A program made the translations under genes and the position numbers. Below the pieces are notes generated by a model. The model was not told the origin of the DNA. It searched no databases and saw only the letters and a list, made by a program, of their open reading frames with translations. Below, one piece after another: positions 1 through 10,630 of a stretch of 64,000 bases of DNA; positions within the stretch are counted from its first letter, which is position 1; each line of letters begins with the position of its first letter. Source of the DNA: Zeugodacus cucurbitae (Eukaryota > Arthropoda > Insecta > Diptera > Tephritidae); the NCBI RefSeq assembly GCF_028554725.1, contig NC_071670.1, forward strand, positions 50,519,501-50,583,500. The letters are read 5' to 3'.

Positions 1-317
1 AAATATATAATCAGTACTTATTTTATAGTTGAGTAGAGTTGAGTACCGTTGAATTGAATTGATTGATAATCGTTATTTGGGAGAGAGTATACTTTCTGAT
101 TCAAGATTTTCTGCTCAGAACTTCGATTGACGACATGACTTACAATATTATGGACTTACAAAGCCTCATGCCACGTACAATGTATTTGGCTGAAGTAATT
201 GTATACAGCGGTAGTCATATAATTGATAACAGACAATTTAAATTATTGGATCTTAGGTCAACAAAATTTTGTAGAAATATACAGATTTCTCAATCTTGTT
301 AATTGTTTAAATATTAA
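1..317. other. AT-rich left edge, nothing recognised
   Basis: This stretch has no supported ORF. The reading frames present are short and have no recognisable motif. It ends where the degenerate mariner terminus begins. Confidence 0.5.
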
Positions 318-1065
318 TAATGGTTGGAAGATATTTCCCTTCCGCTTTTTTGCTCTATATTCAATGATTTATAAAAAGCGTTACAGGGATCGAATTTAGT
401 TCAAATATGCGCCGTTTTGTTCGATAATCTGTTTCCCTCTAGACGGCAACTTCAAATTACCCCCTTCGTAGAAGCTCCCCTCCTTATTTGTGAAGAACTC
501 GGAAAGCCACTTTTCACAAGCCTCTTTGAGTTCAACTTTACACCACCAAGGGTGTGGATGGATGCGATAAAACCTCCCATCCGAGCTGCCGTAGCTTCTG
601 ACGAGTCATCAACGAAGTGTGTGGTGTGGCGTTGTCCTGGTGGAACACTACACCCTTCCTGTTGGCCAATTCGGGACGCTTCCGGTCTATCGCCTGCTTC
701 AAGCGGTCCAGTTGTTCGCAATAGATGGTAGATTTAAGCGTCTGGCCATGTGGAAACAGCACATGGTGGATGTTTCCCTTCCAATCCCACCAAACACACG
801 GCAAAACCTTCCTGGCGTCAATCCCGGCTCAGCCACTGTTTGGGACGATTCACCGGCCATCGACCACGACCGTTTTCGCTTGATATTGTCGTAGTTGATC
901 CATTTTTCGTCGCCAGTCACCATCCACTTCAAAAATGGGTCGAGTTCGTTCGCGAAATTCAAAAGATAAATAGGCGGAAGGGAGATCATATTTTTATTTG
1001 AGGTTTTGTCATACCAGCTTTCCTCAAAAGTAAGACATTAGTCGCAATCTCTCATTAAAAGCAAA
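318..1065 (-). mobile_element. Degenerate mariner (DD34D) transposon, copy 1
   Basis: The minus strand encodes broken pieces of a mariner transposase. In order from the N-terminal side these are a GDEKW block followed by a DNIKRKRSW motif (about 840-910), a CVWWDWKG motif (about 790-805), and LDRLKQAIDRKRPELANRKG followed by HQDNATPHTS (about 600-710). The pieces lie in different frames. The segment that should carry the third catalytic Asp (SPD..APSDYHLF in the family) is missing: the sequence jumps from LSHP directly to a GGVKLNSK piece near 545. A decayed terminus with ATATTTCCCTTCCGC lies at 331-345. Homology with the other window copies continues weakly to about 1065. The element is inactive. 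It lies about 570 bp upstream of the ELOVL start codon, so it may sit in that gene's 5' flank. Confidence 0.85.
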
Positions 1066-1633
1066 ATATTCAAATTGTTTCTAATTATATGCCCACCACT
1101 GTGCTTGAATATGCAAAACAATTTAAATTATTTACGTCGAATGGGAGCACTGGTCAACGTACGAAATACTTAATGATACATTAATTATACAAAACAATGA
1201 AAAGAAGTTCAATTCCAAGTTTACAGTTCCCCATAGTTAAGGCTCATTTCAACTGTGGATACGACAGCGAACACCTTGAGTAGCGCGCAACTTGACGGCA
1301 GTATTCATTTCGCAACCATCAGCAACTGTACTTGTAATTTAAGTGTTTCAGTGTGTTAGTGTTGAGTGTGTGCGACCAAATGTGGGCAAATAAATATACG
1401 CAGATCATTTAGAAGTCTCCTTTACGCAATCGAAGGTGATCCTATGATCATCGCAAGCGTGGATTTGGAATTTAAACATTTTATTTTTATTGGAGTGAAG
1501 AAATAGTGTTGGATATTTATTGAATATAGAAAAACATATAGTGAAATAAAGTTAGACAGATAAATAGTAGTGGCTGAAGGACGGTCTCTTAGCAGAGAGT
1601 TTGAAGTTATATATATTTTCTTGTAAAATAAAT
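1066..1633 (+). promoter_or_regulatory. 5' flank and probable 5' UTR of the ELOVL gene
   Basis: This is non-coding DNA between the mariner relic and the ELOVL initiator ATG. The part from about 1240 onward is less AT-rich and looks like an insect promoter and leader, with TCAGTGTG-like initiator matches near 1348. I cannot place a transcription start from sequence alone. An upstream non-coding exon is also possible. Confidence 0.35.
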
Positions 1634-4600
1634 ATGGCTTTCATAACGAAATATATATATCAGCTGTTGCATGATATATTCGAGCAGCACAAAGGTTTGT
1701 AAAATTAATTTTATTAAAAGAATAAACAAAAATCTCCATTTGTCGATATCCTTGCAGATCCTCGTGTGCAACATCTACCGCTCGTGGGCTCTCCATTCCC
1801 CGTGCTTGCTATCATTGCTGGGTATTTGGCTCTGGTTTTGTATTATGGTCCCAAATGGATGGCAAATCGTAAACCATTTAATTTGAAATATGTCATGCGC
1901 GTATATAATGCGATACAAGTGCTTGCCAACTTAGCCATATTCGCATTTGTAAGTACACACATAGATACATATATATACTTCCTAAATACTTGTGGCTTTT
2001 CTTTTGTGGAATTTTTAATTTTGTTAATGGCGCCACTTTTTTTCTTCTTTCATTGATTTACTGTTTGTTGTGCTTTTTATATATTTTCTATTTTCTGCCA
2101 TTTCTCAAACAGGGCGTACCGTCCACGTATATGCGCAAGGAGTTCAGCTTAACATGTCAACCGATTGACCACACCAACACCGAGCGCTATATGTTGAATA
2201 CAATTTATCTTTCCTATGGTTATTACATCACCAAGTATTTAGATTTACTTGATACGGTAAGCCAACCACTGAAAGCTTAATGCAACTGAGAATGTGAGGG
2301 TGTGTGTGTGTATGAGTATTTGTATATGTATCTTATATAAGTAAGCTTGCTTGGGAGTGCTTTGCACTAATAGGGGGTGTTGCTAAATGTTGTGAGTGTT
2401 GGAAGTATTTAAAATCTATTTATGTAACCGAAATTATAATTAAATTATTTTGCAATCTATGAAAGTAATCCAAAGATTTTCTGAATTTTAGAATATCTTA
2501 AAGTTTAAAAGTGGTAATTATTAGAAAAAAATATTGGGCCTAATACGATAAAAATTTTCGATCGAAAATGTTCATACAATCATTGATTCCGTCGATAAAC
2601 TGCTTTACCATAAAGTGAGAACGCAACACTGTTTTATCGACAAATGCGACAAATTTGATAGAGTGTTTGTGCTCTTTGTTTTGTTAACAAAAAAATAAAA
2701 CTGACCTTTTACTATTGTGAAATTACTTCCAAAAAATATTTTTTTGAGAAAATTCTTTCTCTATTTCCAGGGGGCAACTTTATATCGATGTTTAAATCTT
2801 TATTTTATTTTTGTTAGTCTGTTTTGGTCTCTTGTTTCTATAATACCAATTTTAAATATAATTTAGTCCGTCATCAGTAATTGCAAATGATTTACTTCTT
2901 TTAAGTTTCCGCAACTCACTCATCAACGGATAGGTTTCGACCAAAACATTCGATTTTGTGGATTCAATGATTTCGGAATTAGCGACATCTGTTAGCCGCA
3001 GAATGTATTTTTTCGAGTCGGTAAGTGAGTTCAATGTGATCGTAAATTTTATTTTCGATACGGTTTCAATGATTCCGACGTAAAATTTTTCGATCGTATT
3101 GAACCACTTTTCGATCGAAACGGATTCAATGATTAGGCCCATTATTTATTTTCAGAAAGAATGTCTGTAATTACCTGTAGGTATTTGTTTATATTGGTAA
3201 TATTGCCTTTCATATTTTTATAATTTTGTTATACGGAAATATATGTATATAGTATTTCGAAATCCAATCTATATCTATTGATAGGAGCTTCGCCAGTTTC
3301 GGAACAACTAATATTTGTATTACATATAGAGATTTTAATCCCGTATGACCCTTTATAAATTGTATAACACCTACGATAATAGCGTAAATCGAAGAAAATA
3401 CTTCAAACTTTTAATAGAGATATATGCTTCTATTTTATATAAATTAACATATAACTCAATTTTCGATTCAATCTGAATCTTTCACTGTATAATATATACA
3501 TTAGAAACCAATGATGATAGCAGAGTAAAACATTGCACTAATAATATATTTGAGCTGTGGCATCTTGTGGAAAATTTGTCGAGATCGGACTATAACTTTT
3601 TAAGATCCCTGATACCGAACTTGAAGAACTCAGTGCCCAAGGGTAATTTTTTACCGAAAATATTGGTAAATCCCGTATAGCTTTTTTACACAGGAGCTAA
3701 TTGACCAATGCTCTGCTCGATTAATATGCTTTTTAAGATCGATTTACCATACAAAATAAAAATCTAAAATAAAAATGAACTCTGTGACAAAGACGTACGA
3801 TATCCGTCGTTTGTCTGCGATTGGCTGAAATTTTTGTTAAAAAAAAGCTACGGTAGATGTCGTTGCCAAAAAATATAATACAAATTTTGATTGATCAATT
3901 TATTTGGCTGTCTAAAAACGCTACTAGATATTTTAATGTAATTCAGAGGAAATCTTTTTCTTCTAATAGTGTATCTCTGTACCAAAAATGGTTAAAATCG
4001 GGTCATAACTTACCCTAGCTCCCATATACCTAATTATAGGTTTTTCACATACACCGTGAGCTTCATTCCGCATATAACGGTTAATATATGAGATATCTTA
4101 GCTAAATTAAGTGAGGGTATTTAAATATAGTGTACCTTGATGGGTAAAATTGATTCAGGAATTACCTCAGCACTCAAACTATTTGTGATGATTTTCGTTA
4201 TTCTATTGGACTCTATGCCGAATATATTGAGTAAAAATTGTGTGTTATCTTAATAAATTTACATCAATAAATTTCGAGAGTATAAAATGTTCGGTTGCAC
4301 CCGATCTTTGCCTTTCCTTATTTGTTTTACATAACTTAAAAAGACAAAGAGTGGTTTTTCGGCTTAGGGTATACCCATTGTATTCTATTGAGCTAACTTC
4401 AAAGGCTTATATCAAAATAATAAGTGGGAATTTTCAAAATTTTGGATATAATTTTCTCCAGAGTTTTATATATGTATATCGTTAAGAAATAAAAAAAATG
4501 ATTTTAATAACCGTCTTACCCTATTTCGCCTTGAACAGACGTAGTGTGTTATCGATATTTTTTTCCAAAATTGTATATATCACCAAAACATAAAAAATCA

Positions 4601-6946
4601 TCTTCTGGATTGAAATTAAAGAACGCGTTCCTATTATGACATACCTCTAGTATGCATAATATTTTCTTAAAACTCTTTTCGAATTCACCCTTTTATGTGG
4701 GCGAACAAAACGAACCAGATACATATATACATATATGTAGTGGCATGGAGACCTTATCATGCTGTTAAAAATTTATTTAAAATCGATAAATAATCGAATA
4801 TGGTTACGGTAGTTTCGTCATGATTGGTTTTTATAAATCAAAATATTGGTTTCACAGATTATTGTTCGAATAAGATCCGATAAGATTGTTTGATATTACA
4901 TATATTGCCTTATACCATATGATCTCAAATTATCGTTATAGCTTACATATTTTTATCTAAAAATATCATATCGTTTAATAAATTATCTTTGACCTCTCTT
5001 TAATTATATTTGGGTAGTTCCGATAGTATTTTATCGATTTTTTTTCAGTTTTGACAATTACTAGATCATCTTCGTCATAATTATTGGAACTTCCCCAACA
5101 TTTTTTAAACTTTTGACTCCCTCTAATACTAATAAATATAATGTCGTCATACTTTCATTCGTCTCCTGATCTAGTATGACCACAAAAAATTTTAAATTAA
5201 AGTGAGTTCGAGATGAGAATTCTTCAGAAAAGTGACTTTTTAAGCCATTTCAAATTTTTCAAAATTTCACAACTTTGGGACTCTTTTTGGAACAGCTAAA
5301 AAATACGGCTAAAAAAATCTTAAACCAAAGGGAATGCACTGAGACTCCCTTCTTTACCTAGCACGAATACAATGAAAGATCTGTAGATTACTAACAGTGA
5401 GAAATGCTACAAACCAATAAATTCGGCAATGCTCAACACTGTTCAGGATGGAAAAGTATGTCATTCTATTGAAGACATAACCATAAACCACAAATCTCTC
5501 AACCAATCAATATTCATTTCAATGCCAGAAAGTTAACTGCATTAAAACAATTATACCATTAAAGCTGAGCTGCAAGCGTAAAGAAATAAACAAATATGTA
5601 CATACAGACCCTAGAAATTTATAGCAAAGTTTATGAATGCAGAAAAATCTCAAGGTGAATAACAAGAGTATAATATTGCAGTAACGGTAAATATGTCGAG
5701 TATCAATTCGATTTCTATCAACAAACAAAATTCAATTTTCCAACGACATTATCGCAGACAGCATCAAATTGCTTGCGAATCTATGTGTGTGTGTGTGTAT
5801 TAGTATTAGAATATAGAAAGTTAGGTTAGGTTAAAATACCGTAGGTGTTTGTGTACATAACGGAGCATGCAGCTGAAGGCTAAGCTATAAACGTTTATCA
5901 TTTAGGTTAGCGATAGTAACAACATGCTGCTGACGTTGGCAGGCAGCTGCCAAGTAACTGATATATACATATATTTATATATATTTACAACAACAAATCT
6001 AACTTCTTTATGTTAGGGTGTAGTAGAAAGCATTTTCACTGTATAAATTCATTGCTTGCATTCTTTAGATTTGATTTCGTTTGCATTTTCTCACATTGCT
6101 TCTTCTTCTTATTCCTTTTCTTTTTTTGCAACTTGTTTACTTGCAGATTTTCTTTGTGCTGCGCAAGAAAAACAATCAAATCACCTTTCTGCATGTTTAC
6201 CATCACGCCGGCATGGTTTTCGCTGTTTACGCGTTCATGACTTTCTTGGCAGGTAAATTTTTTCATTCAACATAACCTTAAAAAAAGCAAGTAAATCACT
6301 TTCACTCTGTCCTTCCACACACCTAACAGGCAGTCACGCCACTATGTTGGGCATCATCAATCTCTTCATACACACCGTTATGTATGCCTATTACTTTGTG
6401 ACGTCCGTTTGGACCATCGAACGCAGCCTCTGGTGGAAGCGTCACATTACACAGCTGCAACTGCTGCAATTCGGCTATTTGTTTATACACTTTCTAATGC
6501 CGATTGTACGCAATCACTGCCAACATCCGGTGATCATATCCTTTGTCGGCCTGATACAGAATCTATTTATGTTTGCGCTCTTCTTCGATTTCTACTACAA
6601 GGAGTACATAAGGAAACCGAAATTGCTCGCCAGAGAGCAGCAACGTAAATGTCAGCAACAGCAACTACAACAACAACAGCAGCTGCAGTCAAGTTCACAG
6701 ACGCCATCACAACAACAACAGCAGCAGCAGCAGCAAGGCGTTGCAACGCAACGCAAACAACACTCGGCCAACACTGTGCAAACACAGTTAACCTCCGAAG
6801 TGTGTGCTGAAGCTCAAGAGGAGCAGCTGCAACAGACATGCGTCACTCCGACGTCCGAACAATTGAATTTGTGCAGCAATACGGCAAGTCGGCAGCATAT
6901 TGCCGCCGTATCGACGTCTAGTTTGCTTAAAGCGAAGTGTAGTTAA
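1634..6946 (+). CDS. Elongase of very long chain fatty acids (ELOVL/ELO family), five coding exons
   Basis: Members of this family catalyse the condensation step (3-ketoacyl-CoA synthesis from acyl-CoA and malonyl-CoA) of fatty-acid elongation in the ER membrane. My exon model is 1634-1694, 1758-1948, 2113-2256, 6147-6252 and 6330-6946. All introns are GT-AG, the joined frame is open, and the product is 372 residues. The start is the first ATG in frame with an MAFITKYIYQLLHDIF leader followed by DPRVQHLPL, which is typical of insect ELOVLs. Core motifs are GPKWMANRKPF (about residues 50-60), KYLDLLDT (family KxxExxDT, with Asp in place of Glu), the catalytic-type HVYHH box at 148-152, NLFIHTVMYAYY at 178-189 (NxxxHxxMYxYY) and TQLQLLQF at 208-215 (TxxQxxQF). 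Several hydrophobic segments fit a polytopic membrane protein. The ELO core ends near residue 265. About 107 further residues are rich in Gln, Ser and Thr, are encoded by CAG/CAA runs, and end in KAKCS without an obvious di-lysine retrieval signal. Typical family members are roughly 260-330 residues. I cannot assign the Drosophila orthologue, so I give no symbol. Confidence 0.93.
2533..3143. mobile_element. Unclassified TIR element (MITE-like) in ELOVL intron 3
   Basis: The ends are inverted copies of each other: TTGGGCCTAAT at the left and ATTAGGCCCAT at the right, with TTTCGATCGAAAA blocks a little further in on both sides. The interior repeats variants of ATCATTGAATCCG in both orientations, giving the element an internally repetitive, self-complementary character. 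A 96-residue minus-strand frame fills the right half (2852-3142) but has no recognisable domain and is built largely from these repeats. I therefore do not call it a gene. Superfamily unknown. Confidence 0.55.
3540..4327 (+). mobile_element. Degenerate DINE-1/INE-1-like (Helentron-derived) element, in ELOVL intron 3
   Basis: The right end at 4274-4327 has the family 3' signature: CGAGAGTATAAAATG, a decayed stem-loop with GTTCGGTTGCACCCGA, then a pyrimidine-rich tail ending in TTATTTG. The segment 3540-3677 matches the minus strand of the 52-kb copy, including an AACTCAGTGCC...GGGTAATTTTT stretch. It is interrupted by a TA-flanked MITE at 3680-3921. The 5' part is not recognisable. Confidence 0.6.
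3680..3921. mobile_element. TA-flanked MITE, family with AGCYTTTTxACACAG termini (copy 1)
   Basis: The left end reads AGCTTTTTTACACAGGAGC and the right end reads GGCTGTCTAAAAACGCT. Subterminal ATTGACCAAT and TTGATCAATT blocks are also inverted relative to each other. TA dinucleotides flank both ends. The copies at 11757 and 57934 share these ends and an internal GATCGATTTACCAT-type block with this one. It is nested inside the DINE-1 relic, so it inserted later. Confidence 0.7.
4328..6146. other. Remainder of ELOVL intron 3
   Basis: AT-rich intronic DNA. I see a short GT microsatellite near 5785-5801 and a GTTAGGTTAGGTT run near 5821, but no TE domain or ORF with a recognisable product. The intron closes with a pyrimidine-rich tract and TTGCAG at 6141-6146. 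Confidence 0.6.
6637..6740 (+). repeat. CAG/CAA trinucleotide repeat tract within ELOVL exon 5
   Basis: Mixed CAG and CAA codons give several polyglutamine runs of 4-9 residues in the C-terminal tail. Mixing of the two codons suggests an old, interrupted repeat rather than a pure expanding microsatellite. The minus strand yields a spurious alanine/valine-rich frame here, which I discard. Confidence 0.85.
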
Positions 6947-7003
6947 AGTAAATTTCTATTTCATTTAATTTGATTTTTTGCTTTAATTATTGTTTTTATA
7001 TGA

Positions 7004-7009
7004 AATAAA
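7004..7009 (+). terminator. Polyadenylation signal of the ELOVL gene
   Basis: A canonical AATAAA lies 58 bp after the stop codon. A T-rich stretch follows at about 7017-7035. Confidence 0.65.
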
Positions 7010-7318
7010 AGAGTAACTTTCTGCTTTTTATTTAATAAATGTCAAATCAAAGATACATGTTGCGAACCTCAACTATTGTTATAAAAATATGTCTACGGTT
7101 CAGCAAATAGAAATATGAGCTCCTTCCAGAAAGCTTTTGATTACATATTGACGATGGCTGTCTTTTACTGAACTATTAACACGGACTTCTACAGTACAAA
7201 GTCCCTAAGGGCGAAAGACCTTCAATCTGTTTCACAAACTTCAAATAAATGGTAAGCTGAATAAGTAAAACAGTTATAATGGAAACGAGGTAAGCTGCGA
7301 AAGAGCAAGTCATATTTG
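7010..7318. other. Short intergenic stretch after the ELOVL gene
   Basis: I see no ORF or repeat here. It ends at the DINE-1-like element. Confidence 0.5.
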
Positions 7319-8530
7319 ACAAGTAAGGAAGGGCTAAGTTCGGGTGTAACCGAACATTTTATGCTCTTGCAATTTATTTATTTAACTTTATTTATATTAT
7401 ATAATACACAATTTGACCCACATATTCGTCATATATAGTGCATAAAGTCCATTGAAAGTTGGAAACCATAATATTAGGTTAGAAGCACCGCGGCCCTCGT
7501 GTTCGATATATGGGGCCTTAAAAACCTAGGGTCCGATTTCGGCGATTTTTAGAATGGGGCTGCCACACTATTAACATAGTATTTGTGCAAAGTTCTGCAC
7601 CGATATCTTCACTAGTGCTTACTTTATATATTGTAAAGTAAACGATTCTGATTGTCTTCAAAGTTCTGGTATATAGGAAGTAGGCGTGGTTGTGAAGCGA
7701 TTTGGCCTATTTTCACAACATATCATTCGGATGTAAGGAAACTATTACAAACCAAGTTTCATTGAAATCGATCGAGTAGTTCCTGAGGTATGTTTTTTGA
7801 CCCATAAGTGGGCGACGCCACGCCCATTTTCCATTTTGTAAAAAAATCTGAGTGCAGCTTCCATCAGCCATTTTTTATGTGAAATTTAGTGTTTCTGACG
7901 TTTTTCGTTAGTGAGTTAACCCACTTTTAGTTATTTTCAACCTAACCTTTGTATGGGAGGTGGGCGTGGTTATTATCCGATTTCTTTAATTTTTGGACTG
8001 TATTAAGTAGTGGCTAAAAAAACGACTACAGAAAGTTTGGTTTATATAGCTCTATTGGTTTGCGAGATATGTACAAAGAACCTATTTGGGGGCGGGGCCA
8101 AGCCCAGCTCCCCAAAAAAATTACATCCAAATATGCCCCTTCATAGTGCGATTCTTCATACCAAATTTTATTTCCATAGCTTTATTTATGGCTTAGTTAT
8201 GGCACTTTATGTGTTTTCGGTTTTCACCATTTTGTGGGCGTGGCAGTGGTCCGATTCTGCCCATTTTCGAACTTGATCTTCTTATGGTGCCAAGAAATAA
8301 GTGTGCCAAGTTTCATTAAGATATCTTAATTTTTTCTCAAGTTACAGCTTGCACAGACGGACGGACGGACAGACAGACATTCGGATTTGAACTCCACTCT
8401 TCACCCTGATCACTTTGGTATATATGTACAACCCTAGTTTAGTTTTGGGTGTTACAAACAAACGGTATGTGAACAAAACTATAATACTCTCCAGCAAATT
8501 TGTTGCTAGCAACTTTGTTGCGAGAGTATA
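7319..8530 (-). mobile_element. DINE-1/INE-1-like element, copy A
   Basis: Read on the minus strand, the element starts with TATACTCTCGCAAC at 8530. It has a short subterminal stem using GTTGC, then a GTCTGTCTGTCCGTCCG tract (about 8354-8378). It ends with ATAAAATGTTCGG, a stem-loop at 7338-7355 and the tail TTAGCCCTTCCTTACTTG. This layout (5' TATAC...GCAA end, GTCY microsatellite, 3' stem-loop, TTCCTT.CTTG tail) is that of Drosophila INE-1/DINE-1, a non-autonomous Helentron relative. The 88-residue frame inside it (8010-8276) recurs in other copies only because the repeat is conserved, and I do not treat it as a gene. Confidence 0.85.
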
Positions 8531-9313
8531 AAAATAGATTAGCTCGAAAATCGTAATAGCGAAAACGCTTGAAACGTTTACCAAAAGCTATGATATCTCA
8601 AATTTAGAAAAAAATCAAGGTAAGAAAATGAAATCATACGATTCTCAGTCGAACAATTATTCATTGTTGAATTGATAAATTTTGTGTAAGTTCGAGAAAG
8701 AATTATGTGACTAAGGAGCAGTAGAGTAAATTAATATATCATTGTTATAGAAATAAATTCTGATTTAACATCACAAAACTAAGAAATTTCTGTCAGATTT
8801 GGCATTATCTTTATTCAAAACCTCGAAGAAATGGCGCTGCAGTCAAGTTATTTATAAAATTCGAATTTATGAACCGAAAATATAATAATACCTATAATAC
8901 CTCTGTTATAAGGATGTGATTTATTAATATAGGCACTCTGGCTTCGATTTAGTGAAAACTTGGTCTACAATCCAATAATCACTTCAAATTGGTAACATTG
9001 TCGAAAATCGTGAGCACCTATTTCCTAAACCACTATGTTGGATTCAGTTTGAAGTTCAGTTCAGAAATAATAGCTACAGCAGACAAGATCTTAGGATAAT
9101 CCAAAGGAATTGTGTGAGCAATTTTGATAACACATAACTTCATACCTATATTCCTAAAGAACAATGGTTTATCCATTGATGTAGTTATGTTGGATTCTTA
9201 AAGAAGATGTGTTCATATTAAAAAGATTAACTATCAAAATGTCTTAATGCAAAAATTCTCTGAATAAAATAAATTTAACTCAAGAAAATCAGAGATCGTT
9301 AAATTTATAGATT
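8531..9313. other. Intergenic, nothing recognised
   Basis: AT-rich DNA between the DINE-1-like copy A and the mariner MITE. I see no ORF or inverted repeat I can support. Confidence 0.5.
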
Positions 9314-9649
9314 ATACGAGATATGTTAAAAAAACAACGGGAATTGTCCAAAATTCGATACAATTTTAAGCTGTATTCATAGGTTAGACGTGGTTTTATG
9401 AGATAGGCGATTCTGGTTTGTTAAAAGCCCATACTTCGTTGCTTGTTCATGAGTTCTTGGCCTAAAACAATATTATATTTATTTTCGGCAGACATGAAAG
9501 CCTATCCCAAAAATAGTGTTGGAGCAGTATTTCGACGATTGTAAGAAGGACTGGCATAAGTGCATGATATCGAATGCGAACTATTTTGAAGGCGATAACT
9601 TTTTTTCAAAAATCTAAAATTCCCGTTATTTTTTAACATATCTCATATA
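9314..9649 (+). mobile_element. Internally deleted mariner-like MITE with a transposase C-terminus relic
   Basis: The ends match as ~32-bp inverted repeats: GAGATATGTTAAAAAAACAA followed by CGGGAATT at the left, and AATTCCCGTTATTTTTTAAC then ATATCTC at the right. The interior near the right end still encodes EQYFDDCKKDWHKC and ANYFEGDN (about 9512-9600). This is the W.KC....YFEGD tail typical of some mariner transposases, so the element arose by internal deletion of a full-length copy. It is a different family from the three GDEKW-type mariner copies in this window. Confidence 0.75.
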
Positions 9650-9689
9650 CCAAAAGTTTTAAAATACGCCCATTTTTGAATATAATTGC

Positions 9690-10630
9690 AGTTTTTCAAT
9701 AATCACTTGGCGCTATGTCTGGGCTATATGTTGGTTGCGATAAAACCTCCCATCCGAGTTCCCGTAGCTTCTGACCAGACATCAACGAAGTGTATGTTTT
9801 GATGTTGTCCTGGTGGAACACTACACCCTTCCTGTTGGTCAATTCTGGATGCTTCTGGTCGATCGCCTGCTTCAAGCGGTCCAGTTGTTTTAAGCCGCTG
9901 GTCATATGGGAGCTGCTCATAGTAGATGATTCCCTTCCAATCTCACCAGACATGCGGCAAAACCTTTCTGGGCGTCAATCCCGACTTGGCCACAGTTTGG
10001 GACGATTCACCGGCCTTCGACCACGCCGTTTTCGCTTGATATTGTCGTATGCGATCCATTTTTCGTCGCCAGTCACCATCCGATTCAAAAATGGGTCGAG
10101 TTCGTTCCATTATAGCGGCATATTGCAGGCGTTGATTGGGGCCAGAAGGTTTTATTGAGTCAAATCATATGGCACCCAAACATCAAGCTTTTTTGTGTAT
10201 CCAGCTTTCTGCAAAAGGTTTACAATAGTTTGGTGACTAACTCTCATCTTTTGGGCGATGACACGAGATGCCACATGCCGGTCTAACTCGATGTTTTCCA
10301 TGATTTGGTTGGTATTCGTCGTCACTGGTCTTCCGCCGGCTGGCTTATTCATGGTGTCGTTTTCACCCGCTTTGAATCGTCGAAATCATTCCTCCGCAGT
10401 TCGAAGTGATAGAGTACCATCTCCCAAAACATCATTAATCTCATGGATTTGCCTTTTTCTAACGAATTCGCCTTTAACGAAGGAAATCTTTAAAATAGCG
10501 CGAATTTCGGCATTAGTGAACTCCTTGTTTACACGTCTATAACTGTTGAATGTATAGTATTGCCAGATACTATCTCTGTAGCGCTTTATACCTTATACAA
10601 AAGGCGGAAGATAGATATTTGTCATCCTAA
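9690..10630 (-). mobile_element. Mariner (DD34D) transposon, copy 2, left-truncated and frame-broken
   Basis: This copy keeps the most complete N-terminus of the three. On the minus strand, 10152-10352 reads GRPVTTNTNQIMENIELDRH, then VASRVIAQKM and SHQTIVNLLQKAGYTKKLD, which is the HTH DNA-binding region. Degenerate sequence follows up to LDRLKQAIDQKHPELTNRKG, HQDN and SPDIAPSDY at 9696-9880. The right terminal repeat (GGCGGAAGATAGATATTTG then TCATCCTAA at 10603-10630) matches the TIR of the 48.4-kb copy. The left end is lost near 9690, immediately next to the mariner MITE. Confidence 0.88.

Noticed and set aside
2852..3142. 96-residue minus-strand frame in the elongase intron
   Set aside because: It is composed largely of the iterated ATTGAATCCG-type words of the TIR element, with no domain.
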